Source: Chromobacterium piscinae
GTDB lineage: Bacteria; Pseudomonadota; Gammaproteobacteria; Burkholderiales; Chromobacteriaceae
DNA: 37,109 nucleotides
Reading direction: 5' to 3'
Assembly (NCBI RefSeq): GCF_021129175.1
Contig: NZ_JAJOHV010000064.1
Span: forward strand, 1-37,109
The number at the start of each line of letters is the position of its first letter. Position 1 is the stretch's first letter. The notes below the pieces were generated by a model. The model was not told the origin of the DNA and ran no database searches. It saw only the letters and a program-made list of their open reading frames with translations. The position numbers and the translations under genes are program-made. Below, one piece after another: positions 32,894 to 37,109 of the stretch.

Positions 32894-35407
32894 ATGGGCA
32901 CCACCGCACCAAGATTAGATGTTCTGGCCCCCCTTTCCGGGTGGCTGGTCCCCTTGGACAGCGTTCCGGACCCCGTGTTCGCCGGCAAGATGGTCGGCGA
33001 CGGCATCTCGCTCGATCCCACCTCGGGCAGTCTGCTGGCTCCGGTCAGCGGCGTGGTCAGCAATCTGCATTCCTCCCACCACGCGCTGACCATCACCACC
33101 GCCGAAGGCGTGGAAGTGATGGTGCACATCGGCATCGACACCGTGATGCTGAAAGGCGAAGGCTTTTTCCCCCTGGTCGAGCAAGGCCAACGAGTCGCCG
33201 TCGGCCAGCCGGTCATCGACTTCGACCTTGACCTGGTCGGCCGCAAGGCCGCCAGCCTGCTGACCCAGATCATCGTCACCAACGGCGAAACCGTGGCCAG
33301 GATGAGCCTGGCCGACGGCATGGTCGACGCCGGCAAGAGCGTGGTGCTGTCGCTGCTGCTGGCCAACGGCAAGGCCGTGCTGCCCATCGAGACCGCCGAA
33401 CCCCAACTGTCCGCCGACATCGCCATCGGCAACCCTGCCGGCCTGCATGCCCGTCCGGCGGCGGTATTCGCCAGCAAGGCCAAGACCTTCTCCTCCGACA
33501 TCCAGTTGATTCTGGGCGACAAGGAAGCCAACGCCAAATCCGTGGTCGCCATCATGGGCCTGGCCACCAAACTGGGCGACCTGGTGCGCGTGCGCGCCGC
33601 CGGCGGCGACGCCTCGGCCGCCATCGCGGAACTGACCCAATTGCTGAACGACCGCTGCGGCGAAAAGGCCGACGAGGCGCCTATCGCCCCGGCCGCCGCG
33701 CCGGTCTTCGCTCAGCAGCAGGACAGCGATAGCCAACTGGCCGGCGTCGGCGCTTCGCCCGGCATCGCCATCGGCCGCATCGTCCACCACCGCCTGCAGG
33801 AATTCGACGTGCCCGAGCACGGCAAGGGCGCCAATGTGGAACAGCAGGCGTTCTCCCGCGCCGCCGAGGAGGCTTCGGCCCAGCTGGACCTGGTCAAGGC
33901 CCAGCTGACCGATCCGGCCAAGCAGGCCATCCTGTCCATGCACCAGGAACTACTGCAAGACCCTGAGTTGCTGGCGCAGACCTATACCGGTCTGGCCGAC
34001 GGCAAGTCCGCCGCCTGGTCCTGGCGCGCGGCCTTCAGCGCCTATTCCGCCCGCCTGGAAGCTCAAGACAATCCGCTGCTGCGCGAACGCGCCAACGACA
34101 TCCGCGACGTGGGCCGCCGCGTGCTGGCTCTGCTGGCCGGCGTCAAGCAGGCCGCGCTGGAGCTGCCGGCCGGCTCCATCCTGATCGCCGAAGACCTGGC
34201 CCCGTCTGACACCGCCGCGCTGGATCCGTCCAAGGTGATGGGCTTCTGTACCCGCACCGGCGGCGCCACCAGCCATGTGGCCATCCTGGCGCGCTCGCTG
34301 GGGATTCCGGCGATCTGCGGCATCTCCCTGGCCGCGCTGAAACTGCCGGAGGGCCTGCAGGTGATCCTGAACGGCAACGAGGGCACGCTGGCCATCGCGC
34401 CGACCGCGGACGACATCGCCGCCGCCGAGCGCGACATCGCCCGCCTGGCCGAGCGCCGCGCCGCCGAGGCTGAAAGCTCGATGCGTCCGGCCGCGACCCG
34501 CGACGGCGCCCGCATCGACGTAGTGGCCAATATCCGCAACGCCGCCGACGCGCGCGAGGCGGTGGCCAAGGGCGCCGAGGGCGTGGGCCTGCTGCGCTCG
34601 GAATTCCTGTTCGACAACCGCGACACCGCGCCTACCGAAGCCGAGCAAGCCGCCGAATACTGCGCGGTGGCCGAGGCGCTGGGCAAGGAGCGCCCGCTGG
34701 TGGTCCGCACGCTGGACGTCGGCGGCGACAAGCCGCTGTCCTACCTGCCCCTCCCCAAGGAAGACAACCCCTTCCTCGGCCTGCGCGGCATCCGCGTCAG
34801 TCTGGAACGCCCCGACCTGTTGCGCACCCAGCTGCGCGCCATTCTGCAAGCCGCGCCGCTGACCCAGCTGCACATCATGTTCCCGATGGTGGCCTCGCTG
34901 GAAGAGCTGCGCGCCGCCAAGGCGGTGCTGGCCGAAGAGCAGGCCGCGCTGGGCGTGTCCGGCGTCAAGGTGGGCATCATGGTGGAAGTGCCGTCGGCCG
35001 CGGTGCTGGCCGCGCGCTTCGCGCCGGAAGTGGACTTCTTCTCCATCGGCACCAATGACCTGACGCAGTATGTGCTGGCGATGGACCGCGGCCACCCGCA
35101 GCTGGCCAAGCAGGCCGACGCGCTGCATCCGGGCGTGCTGGCGATGATCGCGCTGACCTGCGAGGGCGCGCGCGCGCACGGCAAGTGGGTGGGCGTCTGC
35201 GGCGGCCTAGCTTCCGACGAACGCGCCGCGCCGCTGCTGGTCGGCATGGGCGTGACCGAGCTGTCGGTCAGCACACCGGCCGTCGCCTCGGTGAAAGCCA
35301 CGCTGGCGCGCTGGAGCATGGACGAGTGCCGCGAGCTGGCGCGCGAGGTGCTGGCGCTGTCCACCGTCACCGACGTCCGCCACCACCTGAATCAACTCGC
35401 TCGTTAA
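32894..35407 (+). CDS. PTS EIIA(Glc)-HPr-Enzyme I triple fusion
   Basis: An 837-residue multiphosphoryl transfer protein that carries phosphate from PEP to the sugar-specific EIIB. The N-terminal EIIA domain of Crr type is at about 10-150, with the active His in VMVHIGIDTV (H78) and a partner His near SHHALTI. HPr is at about 172-255 (GLHARPAAV, H185; a Ser-46-like site in NAKSVVAI). After an Ala/Pro linker, Enzyme I runs from about 282 to 837, with its phospho-His in GGATSHVAILARS (H461), the PEP-binding FFSIGTNDLTQYVLAMDR, and the catalytic Cys in GVCGGLASD. GAGGAG lies 7 bases before the ATG. Pseudomonas NagF shares this EIIA-HPr-EI order. With the adjacent ptsG it forms a complete glucose-type PTS. 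Confidence 0.95.
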   Translation: MGTTAPRLDVLAPLSGWLVPLDSVPDPVFAGKMVGDGISLDPTSGSLLAPVSGVVSNLHSSHHALTITTAEGVEVMVHIGIDTVMLKGEGFFPLVEQGQRVAVGQPVIDFDLDLVGRKAASLLTQIIVTNGETVARMSLADGMVDAGKSVVLSLLLANGKAVLPIETAEPQLSADIAIGNPAGLHARPAAVFASKAKTFSSDIQLILGDKEANAKSVVAIMGLATKLGDLVRVRAAGGDASAAIAELTQLLNDRCGEKADEAPIAPAAAPVFAQQQDSDSQLAGVGASPGIAIGRIVHHRLQEFDVPEHGKGANVEQQAFSRAAEEASAQLDLVKAQLTDPAKQAILSMHQELLQDPELLAQTYTGLADGKSAAWSWRAAFSAYSARLEAQDNPLLRERANDIRDVGRRVLALLAGVKQAALELPAGSILIAEDLAPSDTAALDPSKVMGFCTRTGGATSHVAILARSLGIPAICGISLAALKLPEGLQVILNGNEGTLAIAPTADDIAAAERDIARLAERRAAEAESSMRPAATRDGARIDVVANIRNAADAREAVAKGAEGVGLLRSEFLFDNRDTAPTEAEQAAEYCAVAEALGKERPLVVRTLDVGGDKPLSYLPLPKEDNPFLGLRGIRVSLERPDLLRTQLRAILQAAPLTQLHIMFPMVASLEELRAAKAVLAEEQAALGVSGVKVGIMVEVPSAAVLAARFAPEVDFFSIGTNDLTQYVLAMDRGHPQLAKQADALHPGVLAMIALTCEGARAHGKWVGVCGGLASDERAAPLLVGMGVTELSVSTPAVASVKATLARWSMDECRELAREVLALSTVTDVRHHLNQLAR

Positions 35408-35410
35408 CAG

Positions 35411-35520
35411 AATAAGCCTCGGCGCGGGCATGGCCTGCGGCGCCGGGCGGGGAGACCGCCGGGGAAACCCGGCGCCGTCCGGCGCCACTCAAGCGAGCCT
35501 GGCAGGCGATGAGGCTTTAT
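35411..35520 (+). other. Structured intergenic RNA candidate between ptsI fusion and ptsG
   Basis: Nested stems: ATAAGCCTC (35411-35419) with GAGGCTTTAT (35511-35520, one bulge); GCCTGC (35432-35437) with GCAGGC (35502-35507); and a perfect 9-bp GGCGCCGGG (35438-35446) with CCCGGCGCC (35468-35476). A GGCGCC at 35481-35486 could pair alternatively. No T-run follows, so this is not an ordinary terminator. It may be an RNA switch, a processing site or a stabiliser of the ptsG mRNA. Confidence 0.55.
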
Positions 35521-35581
35521 AGAGGGGACGGCATCACAGCCGCTCGACATTCCATAAGCATGTCAAAGCAGGATAATAATC

Positions 35582-37109
35582 ATGTTTAGTCAATCATTCG
35601 CTTTTCTGCAGAAGATAGGCAAATCGCTGATGCTGCCGGTATCGGTGTTGCCTGTCGCCGGTCTGCTGCTGGGCATCGGCGCCACCGATTTCCACACCAC
35701 CAATAGCATCGCCTTGGCGATTCTGTCGCTGATGAAACACTCCGGCGACGTGATCTTCGGCAACCTGCCGCTGATCTTCGCCGTAGGCGTGGCGCTGGGC
35801 TTTACCGAAAATGACGGCGTCGCCGCCATCGCCGCCGTGATCGGCCATCTGGTCACCACCGTCACACTTGGGGTGATGGCCGGCCTGATGGGTGTGGAAA
35901 CCTCTAGCATCATGGGCCTGCCGTCGATCCAGACCGGCGTGTTCGGCGGCATTCTCGCCGGCTGTCTGGCGGCCTATATGTTCAACCGCTTCTACCGGAT
36001 CAGCCTGCCTGAATACCTGGGCTTCTTCGCCGGCAAGCGCTTCGTGCCCATCATCACCGCCATCTGCGCCATCGTGCTGGGCGTGGTGCTGTCTTTCGTA
36101 TGGCCTCCAATCGGCAACGCCATCAAGGCCTTCTCGCAATGGGCCGCCGTAAGCGATCCGCGCACCGCCGCCACCGTGTACGGTTTCTTCGAGCGCATGC
36201 TGATTCCGTTCGGCCTGCACCACATCTGGAACGTGCCGTTCTTCTTTGAAATCGGCAACTTCCCGGATCCGACCACCGGCAAGATCATCCACGGCGACAT
36301 CGCCCGCTTCTTCGCCGGCGACCCGACCGCAGGCATCCTGTCCGGCGCCTTCCTGTTCAAGATGTTCGGCCTGCCGGCCGCCGCCATCGCCATCTGGCAT
36401 TCGGCCAAGCCGGAAAACCGCGCCAAGGTGGGCGGCATCATGATCTCCGCCGCGCTGACCTCCTTCCTGACCGGCATTACTGAACCAATCGAGTTCTCTT
36501 TCCTGTTCGTCGCTCCGGTGTTGTACCTGATCCACGCCGTGCTGGCCGCCTCCACCCAGTTCGTGGCCAATACGCTGGACATGCACATGGGCTTCACCTT
36601 CTCGCAGGGCGGCATCGACTTCCTGATGTTCAACCTGATCGGCGACAAGGCTAAACATGCGGCCTACGTCTTCATCCTTGGTCCGATCTACGCCGTGATC
36701 TACTACAGCGTGTTCCGCTTCGTGATCGCCAAATTCAACCTGAAGACCCCGGGCCGCGAAGATGAAAGCATGGACGCCGTCGGCGCCATCAGCGAAGACC
36801 AACGCGCCCGCGAACTGGTGCTGGCCTTCGGCGGCCGCTCCAACATCCGCAGCCTGGACGCCTGCATCACCCGCCTTCGCATCGCGGTGCAGGATACCGC
36901 CAAGGTGGATCAGCCCAAGCTGAAAGCGATGGGCGCGTCCGGCGTGGTGGTGGTGGGCAGCGGCATCCAGGCCATCTTCGGCCCCTTGTCCGAGAATCTG
37001 AAGACCGATATGGAGATCTATCTGCGCAGCGCGGGCAGCGATGCCGAACTGTCGTCCGCCCCGGCTGCCGCTCCGGCTCCGGCCGCCGCGCCCGCGGCCT
37101 CCCCGGCAG
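35582..37109 (+). CDS. ptsG: PtsG-type glucose PTS permease EIICB (3' end beyond window)
   Basis: The protein imports and phosphorylates glucose. The EIIC channel domain runs to about residue 395: [24 protein letters not shown], the [20 protein letters not shown] motif, then [16 protein letters not shown] follows, with the phospho-Cys in LDACITRLR (C428) and [21 protein letters not shown] and the EIIB sequence resemble E. coli PtsG rather than NagE. The ATG at 35582 has AGGA about 8 bases upstream. From about residue 491 an Ala/Pro-rich tail runs to the window edge, suggesting a linker to a further domain. It is downstream of the EIIA-HPr-EI gene in the same direction. Confidence 0.93.
   Translation, partial: MFSQSFAFLQKIGKSLMLPVSVLPVAGLLLGIGATDFHTTNSIALAILSLMKHSGDVIFGNLPLIFAVGVALGFTENDGVAAIAAVIGHLVTTVTLGVMAGLMGVETSSIMGLPSIQTGVFGGILAGCLAAYMFNRFYRISLPEYLGFFAGKRFVPIITAICAIVLGVVLSFVWPPIGNAIKAFSQWAAVSDPRTAATVYGFFERMLIPFGLHHIWNVPFFFEIGNFPDPTTGKIIHGDIARFFAGDPTAGILSGAFLFKMFGLPAAAIAIWHSAKPENRAKVGGIMISAALTSFLTGITEPIEFSFLFVAPVLYLIHAVLAASTQFVANTLDMHMGFTFSQGGIDFLMFNLIGDKAKHAAYVFILGPIYAVIYYSVFRFVIAKFNLKTPGREDESMDAVGAISEDQRARELVLAFGGRSNIRSLDACITRLRIAVQDTAKVDQPKLKAMGASGVVVVGSGIQAIFGPLSENLKTDMEIYLRSAGSDAELSSAPAAAPAPAAAPAASPA

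Noticed and set aside
34063-35370. Minus-strand open frames opposite the Enzyme I domain
   Set aside because: Shadow frames with Ser/Arg-rich sequence and no recognisable motifs.
35441-35465. GGGGAGACCGCC, reminiscent of a cobalamin riboswitch B12 box
   Set aside because: The rest of the cobalamin riboswitch core is absent and the downstream gene is a sugar permease. The word is explained by the local hairpin.
1-37109. CRISPR arrays, tRNA or rRNA genes, insertion sequences, prophage or defence genes
   Set aside because: None was seen on reading both strands. No regularly spaced repeats, transposase or integrase sequence is present.

Overview
The window is GC-rich chromosomal DNA (roughly mid-60s % GC by eye) from a betaproteobacterium. 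Gene content and order point to the Neisseriales, most likely Chromobacterium or a close relative. The clues are a flgN-flgM-flgA flagellar block, a che cluster, hom-thrC next to an AlaA-type aminotransferase, ubiE-ubiJ-ubiB, aroQ-accB-accC-prmA, and a glucose-type PTS with a fused EIIA-HPr-EI protein. The species call is inference; no rRNA or tRNA gene lies in the window.

Layout. 1-3020 (+): end of a chemotaxis operon (tail of an upstream gene, cheD, cheB, and a response regulator fused to an EAL phosphodiesterase domain). It converges on srkA (-). 4.1-5.9 kb (+): a tiny membrane protein, a cation diffusion facilitator behind a Fur-like box, and a small exported protein. 6.2-10.4 kb (-): rhlE, a CobD/CbiB-family membrane protein, and flgA, flgM, flgN, with a well-formed FliA (sigma-28) promoter in front of flgM. 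10.4-12.7 kb (+): a GDSL esterase autotransporter whose passenger has clearly lower GC than its beta-barrel. 12.7-17.1 kb (-): alaA, hom, a small secreted Cys-containing protein, and thrC, the last three with overlapping ends. 17.4-19.0 kb: a Mth938-like protein (+) converging on an AAHS-type MFS transporter (-). 19.04-19.57 kb: a 526-base gap with a 110-base nested palindrome.

19.6-25.9 kb (-): ndh, then queA, a DUF971 gene, ubiE, a VanY-like peptidase, ubiJ and ubiB, apparently one ubiquinone operon with a carboxypeptidase inside it. 26.2-30.6 kb (+): aroQ, accB, accC, prmA and a zinc-ribbon/DUF3426 membrane protein. 30.6-32.5 kb: a TonB-C-like small protein (-) and a divergent LysR/DoxX pair. 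32.5-37.1 kb (+): a regulatory region with an exact FNR-type box and a HexR-like palindrome, the EIIA-HPr-EI fusion, a structured intergenic RNA candidate, and ptsG, which runs off the window end.

Most of the window is housekeeping and metabolic. The most interesting items are the nested palindrome at 19296-19405, the dual FNR/HexR-like control region and the structured ptsI-ptsG spacer, the mosaic autotransporter, the VanY-like protein without a signal peptide inside the ubi operon, and the secreted Cys protein inside hom-thrC. I saw no CRISPR array, insertion sequence, prophage or defence system.
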